Assembly (NCBI GenBank): GCA_965243835.1
Contig: OZ251578.1
Span: 434,001-498,000 of the forward strand
Direction: 5' to 3'
Source: G965202665 sp965243835
GTDB lineage: Bacteria > Actinomycetota > Acidimicrobiia > Spongiisociales > Spongiisociaceae
Length of the DNA stretch: 64,000 bases
Part shown: piece by piece, positions 32,618 to 40,676 of the stretch
Layout of the letters: each line of letters opens with the position of its first letter
Numbering within the stretch: position 1 is the stretch's first letter
Position numbers and translations under genes: made by a program
The notes under the pieces: generated by a model
What the model was told of the DNA's origin: nothing
The model's input: the letters and a program-made list of their open reading frames with translations, nothing else
The model's database searches: none

Positions 32618-33665
32618 TTTGGGAGCTTCGGTCCTGGTGCTGGGCGGAGCGGGACTGTTCCAGGATCAGGTTGAAAATTTCCTCCACCCGGTTCGCGTCC
32701 AGCCCGGCCCGTTCCGCTTCTTCCCGGATGACCCCCAGCAATTCGGTTTCCCGCTCCGGGATGCGCACCGGCATGTTCCGCTCCGCCTTGATGCGTCCGA
32801 TGCGCATGGCCAGCTGGTGCCGGTTGGCCAGCAACCGCACCAGGTCCCGGTCGATCAGGTCGATGTGGTTGCGGATGCGGTTTACGCCCAGGGCGTCCAT
32901 CAGCCGGGCGAAGGCTTGGGGGGTTATCTGCCGGGACGCTTTGGTGCGGGCCGCGTCCGGGTCGGGATGCACTTCGATCATCGCCCCGTCCGCCCCCACT
33001 CCCTGGGCGGCCAGGGTGAGCGGTTGGATCTGCCCGGCGGAGCCGCCCGCCGCCGACGGGGCGGCGATCACCGGCAGATGGCTGGCTTCCCGCAACACCG
33101 GAATGGAGCTCAGGTCCAGGGTGGCGCGGGCGCCCTGCTCAAAGGTGCGGATGCCGGTTTCGCACAGCACCACCTGGTTGTTGTCCTCGGCCAGCAGGTA
33201 TTCGGCCGCCCACAGCCATTCGTCCACCGTGGCCGACCCGCCCCGGGCCAGCAAAACCGGACGTCCGGCCCGTCCGATGACCCGCAACAGTTCAAAGTTC
33301 TGCATGGCGTCGGGGTCTACGTAGATCATATCCGCGTATTCGGCCACCATTTCCACATCCTGCGGTTCCAGCACCTTGGTGAGGGTGGGCAACCCGGTTT
33401 CCTCCCCCGCCCGGCGCAGGATTTCCAGGCCGGGTTTGCCCAGGCCGGGGAAGTCGTAGGGGGAGCTGGCCGCCTCGTAGGCGCCGCCCCGCAACACCGC
33501 CCCGCCCGCCTCGGCCACCGCCTGGGCGGCGGTCATCATCTGACGCTCGGATTCAACCGCCCGCGGCCCGGCGATCACCGGAAACGGGTCGCGTCCGAAT
33601 CGGACCGTCCCCACCGTCACCACCGTTTTCTCGGCGGGGTCGCTTCTGACTGCTCTGCGTTCCAA
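32607..33665 (-). CDS. Degenerate DAHP synthase domain fused to chorismate mutase
   Basis: A 352-residue fusion: residues about 1-265 have the DAHP synthase type I-beta fold, residues about 270-345 an AroQ chorismate mutase. In the first domain the catalytic features are gone: GPCSVES is GPRAVES (metal Cys lost), the KPRTSP motif is EAASSP, GARNMQ is DPDAMQ, LLKRG is LLARG, CERGIRT is CETGIRT, and DPSHATG is APSAAGG (metal His lost); only the Glu in EVHP remains. The mutase domain keeps IRNHIDLIDRDL, RHQLA, IK and PERE. It looks like a pseudo-synthase regulating or scaffolding the mutase. Start is TTG 33665 after AAAGGAG. Confidence 0.88.
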   Translation of the reverse strand: MERRAVRSDPAEKTVVTVGTVRFGRDPFPVIAGPRAVESERQMMTAAQAVAEAGGAVLRGGAYEAASSPYDFPGLGKPGLEILRRAGEETGLPTLTKVLEPQDVEMVAEYADMIYVDPDAMQNFELLRVIGRAGRPVLLARGGSATVDEWLWAAEYLLAEDNNQVVLCETGIRTFEQGARATLDLSSIPVLREASHLPVIAAPSAAGGSAGQIQPLTLAAQGVGADGAMIEVHPDPDAARTKASRQITPQAFARLMDALGVNRIRNHIDLIDRDLVRLLANRHQLAMRIGRIKAERNMPVRIPERETELLGVIREEAERAGLDANRVEEIFNLILEQSRSAQHQDRSSQNAG

Positions 33666-33719
33666 GTTCACTCCTTTAATATTAACCGCCCGTGCGGGGC
33701 GGGGGGCCGCCGCTCCGGG

Positions 33720-33753
33720 CAAAAAAGAAACCCGGAGCGCCGGCTCCGGGTTT
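33720..33753 (-). terminator. Attenuator terminator in the leader of the chorismate mutase fusion gene
   Basis: On the minus strand an 11-bp perfect stem AAACCCGGAGC / GCTCCGGGTTT (33743-33753 and 33728-33738, loop GCCG) is followed by CTTTTTT. It lies 55-88 bases before the start codon of the gene it precedes, not after a gene, which is typical of transcription attenuation. Part of the 5-prime arm can instead pair with GGCCCGGGTT of the leader-peptide coding region, an antiterminator candidate. Confidence 0.8.
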
Positions 33754-33774
33754 GGCGTCTGCGTTCTGCGGCCG

Positions 33775-33849
33775 TTACACGCCGCGCCCAACCCGGGCCT
33801 CCGGCCCGGTAAAGCAATAGGCGTAATACGATCCCGTCACGACCCCCAT
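33775..33849 (-). CDS. Tyrosine-rich leader peptide (attenuator)
   Basis: A 24-residue reading frame too short for ordinary gene calling, starting at ATG 33849 behind GGAG and ending with TAA at 33775-33777. Its codons 8-13 (33811-33828) read Tyr-Tyr-Ala-Tyr-Cys-Phe. These are directly followed by a 7-bp stem CCGGGCC/GGCCCGG (33803-33809 with 33793-33799) and then by the terminator. This is the layout of a ribosome-mediated attenuator: ribosome stalling at tyrosine codons would free the antiterminator and switch on the downstream chorismate mutase gene. Confidence 0.75.
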   Translation of the reverse strand: MGVVTGSYYAYCFTGPEARVGRGV

Positions 33850-33927
33850 GATACTCCGTTCCCCGCCGCCCGCGCAAATCCCCGCCGCCCGTTTCATTCC
33901 TCGGGCAACGCACCCGCCAACCTCTAA

Positions 33928-33973
33928 GCGAAAAGCATAGTAGCCTCATAGCGAAACATATAGTAGTATGAGT
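33928..33973. repeat. Pair of 23-bp iterons upstream of first DUF4143 ATPase
   Basis: Two direct repeats start with GCGAAA at 33928 and 33951, exactly 23 bp apart, each carrying an ATAGTAG element. They belong to the same family as the seven-unit array at 35341, which has for instance GCGAAACCTATACTAG. A third unit at 33974 is degenerate. They lie about 80 bp before the ATPase start, so they probably contain its promoter or operator. Confidence 0.7.
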
Positions 33974-34049
33974 GGATGCCAGTAAAGGCTGAAATTATAA
34001 AAGAAAAGCGGTGGTAATCTGGTAGTAAATGACGACAGGAGAAACCCCA

Positions 34050-35309
34050 ATGGAGCCTCAGCCGCTGATAGAACGCAACCTGCTCCCCCTGTTGCGGGAG
34101 ACGTTGCAAGCACTCCGGGTGGTGATATTAAACGGTCCCCGGCAGTCCGGAAAAACCACCGTCGCCGGACAAGTGGCCAGCGACGGTTCGTATATTTCTT
34201 TGGACGACCAGGCGGTGTTGTCGGCCGCCAAGTCGGATCCGGTGAGCCTGTTGCGCAACCGTCCCTCCCCGGTTGTGATCGACGAGGTGCAACGGGCGGG
34301 GGAGCCCTTGGTGCTGGCGGTGAAGCGGGCGGTTGACGGCAACCGCGCCCCCGGCCAGTTCCTCCTGACCGGCTCCGCGGATTTCCTGACCGTGCCCACC
34401 ATCAGCGAGTCGCTGGCGGGCCGGGCGGCGCTGTTGCAACTGCATACGCTCTCCCAGGGCGAGATCGAGGGCCGCCGGGAGACATTTTTAGAGAAGTTGG
34501 TCCGCGATCCCGGGTCGGCGCCGGGGCGGGACTCCGATTTGGAGCTGGGCGACTATCTGGAAAGGCTGTGCTTGGGAGGATTTCCGGAGGTGCATAATAT
34601 TCCGTCGCATTTGCGCAATACCTGGTTCGGTTCCCACATAGATACCGTGATCCTGCGCGATGTGGCCGATTTGACCGGCGCCCGTCGCGTGGGAGAGTTG
34701 CCCCGGTTGTTGGAGTCGTTGGCGGCCCGCACCGCCAACGAGTTGGTCATGTCCAAGGTTCATAACGAAATCGGGTTGGAGAGCATTTTGACCACCGCGG
34801 ATTATTTGGCTCATCTGCAGATGGTGCACCTCGTTCACCAGTTGCGGCCTTGGTCGCGCAACCTCACTTCCCGCGCCAAACGGCATCCCAAAGTGTATAT
34901 ATCCGACACCGGTTTGGCCGCCCACCTGATGGGCGTCTCGGCCGATTCCATGGTCCGGCCTCCCCACATCGGTTTAGGGCAGTTGATGGAGACTTTTGTG
35001 GTCAACGAGCTAGTCAAGCAATCTTCCTGGCTGGACCCGTCGCTGGGGTCGACGGAATTGTTCCATTATCGGGACCGCAACGGTTTGGAGGCGGATCTGA
35101 TTATCAGTTTGCCGGACGGCCGGATAGCGGCGATGGAAGTCAAGGCCTCGGCCGTGGCGGGGTCCAAAGACCGGGCGAACCTGGAGAAACTGCGCGGCCT
35201 GCTAGGAGACCAGTTCGCGCAGGGCATCGTCTTCTACTGCGGCTCCCACGCCCTGGACGCCGGTGACCGCATCTGCCTCCGCCCCATAGAGTCCCTCTGG
35301 CAACTCTGA
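34050..35309 (+). CDS. AAA-type ATPase with DUF4143 nuclease-like domain, copy 1
   Basis: A 419-residue protein: an N-terminal P-loop (GPRQSGKTT, about residue 30), Walker B VVIDEVQRAG, sensor LLTGSADFL, then a C-terminal DUF4143 domain with GLEADLIISLPDGRIAAMEVKA, which has the shape of a PD-(D/E)xK nuclease core. Such ATPases are widespread in actinobacteria and archaea, of unproven role. The start is ATG 34050 (AGGAG upstream and matching the N-terminus of copy 2), not ATG 34029. It is preceded by iterons and followed by copy 2. Confidence 0.87.
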   Translation: MEPQPLIERNLLPLLRETLQALRVVILNGPRQSGKTTVAGQVASDGSYISLDDQAVLSAAKSDPVSLLRNRPSPVVIDEVQRAGEPLVLAVKRAVDGNRAPGQFLLTGSADFLTVPTISESLAGRAALLQLHTLSQGEIEGRRETFLEKLVRDPGSAPGRDSDLELGDYLERLCLGGFPEVHNIPSHLRNTWFGSHIDTVILRDVADLTGARRVGELPRLLESLAARTANELVMSKVHNEIGLESILTTADYLAHLQMVHLVHQLRPWSRNLTSRAKRHPKVYISDTGLAAHLMGVSADSMVRPPHIGLGQLMETFVVNELVKQSSWLDPSLGSTELFHYRDRNGLEADLIISLPDGRIAAMEVKASAVAGSKDRANLEKLRGLLGDQFAQGIVFYCGSHALDAGDRICLRPIESLWQL

Positions 35310-35340
35310 CCCCACTCCCCGCCGACCCACTCTCGGTTTA

Positions 35341-35501
35341 GCGAAACCTATACTAGCCTCAAAGCGAAATCTATAATAATATGATAGCGAAACCTATAAC
35401 AGTATGAACGTAGAACGCCTAGCAGGGTTATGGCAAAAATATCACTAGAATGACGGCAAAACTGTCACTAGTCTCTTCGCAAAAATGTCACTAGACTTGC
35501 G
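35341..35501. repeat. Seven direct 23-bp iterons upstream of second DUF4143 ATPase
   Basis: Units begin at 35341, 35364, 35387, 35410, 35433, 35456 and 35479, all exactly 23 bp apart. The first three open GCGAAA and contain a CTATA element; the last three open GCAAAA and contain a TCACTAG element; the fourth is degenerate. There are no unique spacers, so it is not a CRISPR array. The phase matches two helical turns plus two bases, as expected for a protein binding the same face of DNA. It ends 30 bp before the ATPase start and covers most of the intergenic region 35310-35530. Confidence 0.88.
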
Positions 35502-35530
35502 GCATAGCCACCGGCGGGAGAAAAACGTAA

Positions 35531-36787
35531 GTGGTAAAGCCCCTAATAAAACGCAATATTACCCCGCACTTGCGGGAGGCATTATCCACCTTCCGGGTGG
35601 TGGTGTTGCAGGGCCCCCGGCAGTCCGGTAAAACCACCGTTGCCCGCCAGATGGCCGAGCCGGGGGCGTTCTTGGCGTTGGACGACCCGCAAGATCGGCA
35701 GTTGGCGGCTGACAATCCGGTGGAGACGCTGACCGTCGCCCCTCCGCCCGTGGTGGTGGACGAGGTCCAACTGGGGGGAGATGCCCTGGTACGGGCGATC
35801 AAGATGATCGTCGACGAGAATCGGGAACCCGGCCAGTTTTTGATAACCGGTTCGGCCAATTTCTTGACGGTTCCGACCATCAGCGAATCCTTGGCCGGCA
35901 GGGCCGTTCTGCTCAACCTGCATCCGCTGTCGCAGGGCGAGCTGGCAGGTCGTCGGGAGGTTTTTTTAGAGGGGCTGGCGGGAAACCCCGACGGTCCTCC
36001 TCCCGGTGAGGATTCGCGATTGCAGGCAATGGACTATTGGGAGCGGGTTTGCGCAGGCGGCTATCCCGAAGCGGTGGACATGTCATCCCCGAAGCGCAAA
36101 AAATGGTTCACCTCCCTCATCGCCGCGGTGACGCGGGATGTGATCGATGTGACCGGGGCGCGTCGCGCTAGGAGCCTGTCGCGTCTGCTCCGACTGGCGG
36201 CGGTGGGCACGGCGCAGGAACTGGTGATGTCCAAGATCCATGACCGACTCGGATTGGGCAACGTTCGCACCACCGCGGAGTATTTGTCGCATCTGGAAAT
36301 GGCTTACCTGACGCATCAGTTGGCGCCCTGGTCGCGTAATCTCGCGTCCCGCGTCACAAGGCGTCCCAAGCTTTATGTAACGGACACCGGCTTGGCCGCC
36401 GGCCTGATGAACGTTACGGTTGATTCGCTGGCCGCGCCCTCCCATCCGGCCCGCGGTCCGTTGCTGGAAACGTTTGCGGTCAACGAGATTATCAAGCAGT
36501 CTTCCTGGTTGGACTGGTCGCGGGGACCCGTTGAGATATTCCATTATCGGGACCGCAACGGTTTGGAGGTGGATCTGATTATCGAATTGCCCGACGGCCG
36601 GATAATCGCAATAGAAGTCAAGTCGGCGACGACGGTTACCTCCCATGACTGGAGCAATCTCAAAAAACTGCGCCGGATGATCGGGGACCAGTTTGCGCAG
36701 GGAATAGTCTTCTACACCGGTTCCCGGTCCCGGTCGGCGGGCGACCAAATTTACATCCGCCCCATCGAGTCCCTCTGGCAACCTTGA
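35531..36787 (+). CDS. AAA-type ATPase with DUF4143 nuclease-like domain, copy 2
   Basis: A 418-residue paralogue of the preceding gene, sharing its layout: P-loop GPRQSGKTT, VVVDEVQLGGDAL, LITGSANFLTVPT, and a C-terminal domain with GLEVDLIIELPDGRIIAIEVK, followed by YIRPIESLWQP. The acidic and lysine residues of the nuclease-like core are conserved in both. GTG 35531 is preceded by GGGAG. The two copies are diverged in the middle, so the duplication is not recent. Confidence 0.87.
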   Translation: MVKPLIKRNITPHLREALSTFRVVVLQGPRQSGKTTVARQMAEPGAFLALDDPQDRQLAADNPVETLTVAPPPVVVDEVQLGGDALVRAIKMIVDENREPGQFLITGSANFLTVPTISESLAGRAVLLNLHPLSQGELAGRREVFLEGLAGNPDGPPPGEDSRLQAMDYWERVCAGGYPEAVDMSSPKRKKWFTSLIAAVTRDVIDVTGARRARSLSRLLRLAAVGTAQELVMSKIHDRLGLGNVRTTAEYLSHLEMAYLTHQLAPWSRNLASRVTRRPKLYVTDTGLAAGLMNVTVDSLAAPSHPARGPLLETFAVNEIIKQSSWLDWSRGPVEIFHYRDRNGLEVDLIIELPDGRIIAIEVKSATTVTSHDWSNLKKLRRMIGDQFAQGIVFYTGSRSRSAGDQIYIRPIESLWQP

Positions 36788-36856
36788 TACATTCGTAGGG
36801 CGGAGGATGTCCGGGTAGGATTTGCCGCCGTGCGCAAGACAGGCGAGGAGGTTGCG

Positions 36857-38191
36857 GTGAGCCGGTTAAGAGGCTGGAGCAAGGGGAAGAGGCTAGCGGG
36901 CGGTTTGGCGGCGCTGGTCGCGCTGGCGACGGCCGGTACGGTGCTGGCGGTTACGGGTTTCAGGGATTTGGGCGATGTCCATCCCCGGTACGATGACATC
37001 CAGTTCGCGGTTGAGCGGGGTTGGTTCCAAGGTTACGACGACGGCACCTTCCGCCCGGATCGGGTGGTCCCCGAGCACCAGCTGACCAGGGTGATCAAAC
37101 GAGCTTTCCCCGACGGCGCAACCAGGGCCGACCTGGCCGCCTTCATGCGGGGCGGCCACGAACGCTTGAGCAGAGCATCGTTGCCGGGGTGGGGCGTACG
37201 GCTTACGATGGCCCGAGCCAACTGGTCCACCGGTTATTTCCAGGCGGCGCTGTATCGGTCGTTGTTGCAGGAGCTGGGTTACGAGGTGAGCGACCCGGCT
37301 GATTTGGAGTTGAGTCCACACCTGGCTTATTTGACCATGGCCGAGGGGGACGCCGACTTTTGGGTGAACAGTTGGTATCCGGGTCACAACGCCTGGTTGG
37401 CCAACGAGTTGCCGGACGGCTCCGAGGTGGGCGATCATTTGTCGAAGGTCGGTGCCGAGATGCCGGCGGGTGGTTCGCAGGGTTATCTGATTACTAAGAG
37501 CTTTGCCGAGAAGCATGACATAGTTACCCTGGATGATCTGAATGGCAACCCGGCCGCCATCACCGAGTACGACTTGGGTGATTCCATTCCCGGCAACGGG
37601 ATAGCGGAGATTTACGGTTGCCCTAGTCATTGGATCTGTGGTGACATTATCCAGAGTCAGATTGCGTTTTCCGGTTGGGAGAACATAGAGCAGGTGTTGG
37701 CCGGGTACGACGCGATGTTCGCGGAGGCGGTGGCCAAGGCGAATTACGGGGATCCGATGGTGATGTATGTTTGGACGCCCAGTTACTATATCGCGCAGTT
37801 GCGTCCGGGTGACAATGTGGTGTGGCTGGGCGTGGACGACGTGTTGGACGACTCCAACCCGTTAGGCCGGGCGGGCGGCGAGAATTGGGATCAGAGGCCC
37901 GGTACGGCGGCTATCAGCCCCGTTGCCTGTCCGGACGCGGCCCGACGGGGCGTTTGCCAGTTGGGGTGGAAGACAGCGGACATTCTGGTGACTGCCCGCA
38001 ATGACTTGTTGGATAACCACCCGGCGGCGGCCAAGCTGTTGGAGGTGGTGGAGCTGAATGTGGTGGATGTGTCGTTGCAAATTGTCAGTCAGGAGTTTGG
38101 CGCTACCCCGGAGGACTTGGCCGAACGGTGGATCGCCGACAACCGGGATAAGGTCGACGGGTGGATAGCGACGGCGCTGGCTGTTGCATAA
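36857..38191 (+). CDS. SLH domain fused to glycine-betaine/proline-binding protein (ProX/OpuAC), copy 1
   Basis: A 444-residue secreted protein. Residues 1-35 are a signal or anchor (RLAGGLAALVALATAGTV) without a lipobox. Residues about 36-95 form an SLH module (FRDLGDVHPRYDDIQFAVERG, FRPDRVVPEHQLTRVI). The remainder is an OpuAC/ProX-type binding domain: ANWSTGYFQAALYRSLLQELGY, ADFWVNSWYPGHNAWL, YLITKSFAEKH and the aromatic-rich WENIEQVLAGYD. GTG 36857 matches copy 2 and follows GAGGAGG. It would display a betaine-type solute receptor on the cell surface layer. No ProV/ProW transporter genes are beside it. Confidence 0.87.
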   Translation: MSRLRGWSKGKRLAGGLAALVALATAGTVLAVTGFRDLGDVHPRYDDIQFAVERGWFQGYDDGTFRPDRVVPEHQLTRVIKRAFPDGATRADLAAFMRGGHERLSRASLPGWGVRLTMARANWSTGYFQAALYRSLLQELGYEVSDPADLELSPHLAYLTMAEGDADFWVNSWYPGHNAWLANELPDGSEVGDHLSKVGAEMPAGGSQGYLITKSFAEKHDIVTLDDLNGNPAAITEYDLGDSIPGNGIAEIYGCPSHWICGDIIQSQIAFSGWENIEQVLAGYDAMFAEAVAKANYGDPMVMYVWTPSYYIAQLRPGDNVVWLGVDDVLDDSNPLGRAGGENWDQRPGTAAISPVACPDAARRGVCQLGWKTADILVTARNDLLDNHPAAAKLLEVVELNVVDVSLQIVSQEFGATPEDLAERWIADNRDKVDGWIATALAVA

Positions 38192-38239
38192 CTATGCGGC
38201 TTCGGCGGCGGCGGCGCCTTTCACGGGGTGGATGATATA

Positions 38240-38255
38240 CCGGTAAGATTACCGG
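38240..38255. promoter_or_regulatory. Perfect inverted repeat before second SLH-ProX gene
   Basis: CCGGTAA-GA-TTACCGG is a 16-bp palindrome 26 bp before GTG 38281 and overlaps a possible -10 (GTAAGAT). A weaker version lies before copy 1 near 36813-36829. This suggests an operator controlling the two SLH-binding-protein genes. Confidence 0.45.
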
Positions 38256-38280
38256 CGTCCAGATAGGCGAGGAGGTTGCG

Positions 38281-39615
38281 GTGAGCCGGTTAAGAGGTTG
38301 GACTAGGGGGAAGAGGCTGGCGGGCGGTTTGGCGGCGCTGGTCGCGCTGGCCACGGCAGGCACGGTGATGGCGGTTACGGGTTTCAGGGATTTGGGTGAT
38401 GTCCATCCCCGGTACGATGACATCCAGTTCGCGGTTGAGCAGGGTTGGTTCCAGGGTTACGACGACGGCACCTTCCGCCCGGATCGGGTGGTCCCCGAAC
38501 ACCAGTTGACCAGGGTGATCAAACGAGCCTTCCCCGACGGCGCAACCAGGGCCGACCTGGCCACCTTCATGCGGGGCGGCCACGAACGCTTGAGCAGAGC
38601 ATCGTTGCCGGGGTGGGGCGTACGGTTGACGATGGCCCAGGCTAATTGGGCCACCGGTTATTTCCAGGCGGCCTTGTATCGGGCGTTGTTGCAGGAGTTG
38701 GGGTACGAGGTGAGCGATCCGGCTGATTTGGAGTTGGGTCCCAGCCTGGCTTATTTGGCCATGGCGGAGGGGGACGCCGACTTCTGGGTGAACAGTTGGT
38801 ATCCGATTCATAACAGCTGGTTGCTCAAAGAGTTGCCGGACGGCTCCCTGGTAGGCGACCATGTGCAACGGGTCGGCGCCGAGATGCTGGCGGGCGGTTT
38901 GCAGGGTTATCTGATTACCAAGAGTTTCGCCGAGAAGCACGGGATCGTCACCCTGGACGATCTGAACGGTAACCCGGAGGCGATCGCCGAGTACGACTTA
39001 TATGACCCCAAACCCCGCAACGGAGTGGCGGATATTTATGGTTGTCCGGAGTCGTGGACTTGCGATGACATCATCCAGAGTCAGATTGCTTTTTCCGGTT
39101 GGGAGAACATAGATCAGGTGTTGGCTGGGTACGACGCGATGTTCGCAGAGGCGGTAGCCAGGGCGAATGCCGGGGCTCCGATGGTGGTTTATACGTGGAC
39201 GCCCAGTTCTTATATTACGCAGTTGCGGCCGGGGGATAACGTGGTGTGGTTGGGAGTGGACGACGTGTTGGACGGTTCCAATCCGTTGGGTCGGGAAGGG
39301 GGCGAAGGTTGGTCTCAGAGGCCCGGTACGGCATCCATCGACCCTGTTGCCTGTCCAGACGCGGCCGAGCGGGGCGTTTGCCAGATGGGGTGGTCGCCAG
39401 CGGACATTTTGGTGACCGCCCGCAATGACCTGTTGGAAAATCATTCGGCGGCGGCCAAGCTGTTGGAGGTGGTGGATCTGAATGTGGTGGACGTGTCGTT
39501 GCAAGTTGCCAGACAGGAGTTAGGTGCCTCTCCAGAGGAGCTGGCACAACGTTGGATCGTCGACAACCGGGAGAAGGTTGACGGGTGGATAGCGGCGGCG
39601 ATGGCCGCTACATAA
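38281..39615 (+). CDS. SLH domain fused to glycine-betaine/proline-binding protein (ProX/OpuAC), copy 2
   Basis: Another 444-residue fusion, nearly colinear with copy 1 and highly similar in the signal, SLH module and most of the binding domain. Differences cluster in the ligand region (for example NSWYPIHNSWLLKELPDG versus NSWYPGHNAWLANELPDG, and VVYTWTPSSYITQL versus VMYVWTPSYYIAQL), so ligand preference may have diverged. Both end with the helix VDGWIA. GTG 38281 follows GAGGAGG. The shared sequence suggests duplication followed by adaptation. Confidence 0.87.
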   Translation: MSRLRGWTRGKRLAGGLAALVALATAGTVMAVTGFRDLGDVHPRYDDIQFAVEQGWFQGYDDGTFRPDRVVPEHQLTRVIKRAFPDGATRADLATFMRGGHERLSRASLPGWGVRLTMAQANWATGYFQAALYRALLQELGYEVSDPADLELGPSLAYLAMAEGDADFWVNSWYPIHNSWLLKELPDGSLVGDHVQRVGAEMLAGGLQGYLITKSFAEKHGIVTLDDLNGNPEAIAEYDLYDPKPRNGVADIYGCPESWTCDDIIQSQIAFSGWENIDQVLAGYDAMFAEAVARANAGAPMVVYTWTPSSYITQLRPGDNVVWLGVDDVLDGSNPLGREGGEGWSQRPGTASIDPVACPDAAERGVCQMGWSPADILVTARNDLLENHSAAAKLLEVVDLNVVDVSLQVARQELGASPEELAQRWIVDNREKVDGWIAAAMAAT

Positions 39616-39651
39616 CGATATGGCTTCGGCGGCGGTGTTAGGTTGGGTGGG

Positions 39652-39969
39652 GTGAGACTGGAAATTCATACTATTCCGGCGGCGGTTGCGCCTTTTTTCA
39701 AGGAGCTGTCCGATGAACAGAGTAGGTGGTTCCTGAGCGAGTACCGCCGGCGCAGTCGGTCGGTGGGGTGGATGATGGTTTTGGCCATCCTGTTTCCCAT
39801 CCAGCTGTTCTTTTTGCGCAGAGTGGGATTGGGCGTCGTCTTTCTGCTGACCGGGGGCGGGTTCGCCATCTGGTATCTGGTGGAATGGTTTCTGACCCCG
39901 GGCCGGGTGCACGCCTACAACGAAGCGGCGGCGATGAGCCTGATTCGCCACCTGCAAGCCGCCGACTGA
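39652..39969 (+). CDS. Small two-helix membrane protein, TM2-domain-like
   Basis: A protein of about 105 residues with two hydrophobic helices (VGWMMVLAILFPIQLFFL and GLGVVFLLTGGGFAIWYLV) joined by FLRRVG, and a trailing FLTPGRVHAYN. This recalls the TM2 domain (helix-RxxxG-helix, then a DxxxxP-like end). The N-terminal 40 residues are soluble. Start GTG 39652 is tentative; TTG 39643 is in frame. Function unknown. Confidence 0.55.
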   Translation: MRLEIHTIPAAVAPFFKELSDEQSRWFLSEYRRRSRSVGWMMVLAILFPIQLFFLRRVGLGVVFLLTGGGFAIWYLVEWFLTPGRVHAYNEAAAMSLIRHLQAAD

Positions 39970-39977
39970 ATCCCGCT

Positions 39978-40670
39978 ATGCCGGCCCCCGAATCGGAACG
40001 CCCGGACATTTCGGTGGTGTTGCCCATCTACTCCCGGGACGGCCATCAACCGGGCGGGTTGGAGCCGCTACGGGAGCAAGCCCTCCGGCGGGGAATCAAC
40101 CTGGAGGCGGTGGTGGTGGACGACGGGTCGCCGCAACCGGTGGCCGTCCCGGAGTGGGCGCGCCTGCGCCGCTTCGAAGCCAACCGGGGCAAAGCGACGG
40201 CGGTGTGGGCGGGGGTTTCCGCCGCCCGCGGCGAGGTGATCGTCGTCTACGACGCGGACCTCCCGTTCGGGATTGAACCGGTGTTCGACATCGCCGCCTT
40301 GTGCTCCCCCGACTCCCCGGTGGTGGTTGGCCAACGAACCCGTCCGTCCGGCAAGAGGTGGCGCAACCTCGTTCACCGGACGGGGGCGCGCCTGGTGTAT
40401 CCGGCCGGGGTGGACTCCCAATGCGGCCTGAAAGCCTATCACCGCACGTTCGCCAAAGACATAGCGGACCGCATCGTGTGGGCGGGCGGGTTCGGCCATG
40501 ACCTGTTGCTGTTCGAAACGCTACGCATCCGCCGGATTCCCTACCGGACTATGGAGGTGGCCCCCGTCCCGCATACCGGAGGGTCCAGCACCGTCAAAAT
40601 CCCCCACCTGCGGGAGTTGTGGAAACTGATTCGCTGGTTGCGCCGCCGTCGCTTGTCCGCCGGGGGATAA
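39978..40670 (+). CDS. Family 2 glycosyltransferase
   Basis: A 230-residue GT-A enzyme: ISVVLPIYSRDG at residue 10, LEAVVVDDGSPQP (nucleotide-sugar binding), NRGKATAVWAGVSAARGEVIVVYDADLPF (the DxD-like site), and later HTGGSSTVKIPHL. No transmembrane segments are seen, so it resembles the dolichyl/polyprenyl-phosphate sugar synthase class in its short catalytic core. Substrate unknown. It starts nine bases after the TM2-like gene stops, so the pair is probably co-transcribed. Confidence 0.83.
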   Translation: MPAPESERPDISVVLPIYSRDGHQPGGLEPLREQALRRGINLEAVVVDDGSPQPVAVPEWARLRRFEANRGKATAVWAGVSAARGEVIVVYDADLPFGIEPVFDIAALCSPDSPVVVGQRTRPSGKRWRNLVHRTGARLVYPAGVDSQCGLKAYHRTFAKDIADRIVWAGGFGHDLLLFETLRIRRIPYRTMEVAPVPHTGGSSTVKIPHLRELWKLIRWLRRRRLSAGG

Positions 40671-40676
40671 GACAAA

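Noticed and set aside
34029..34031. ATG 34029 as start of the first DUF4143 ATPase
   Set aside because: ATG 34050 has AGGAG at good spacing and lines up with the N-terminus of the paralogue.
35341..35501. CRISPR array
   Set aside because: Repeats are continuous 23-bp units without unique spacers, and no cas genes are near.
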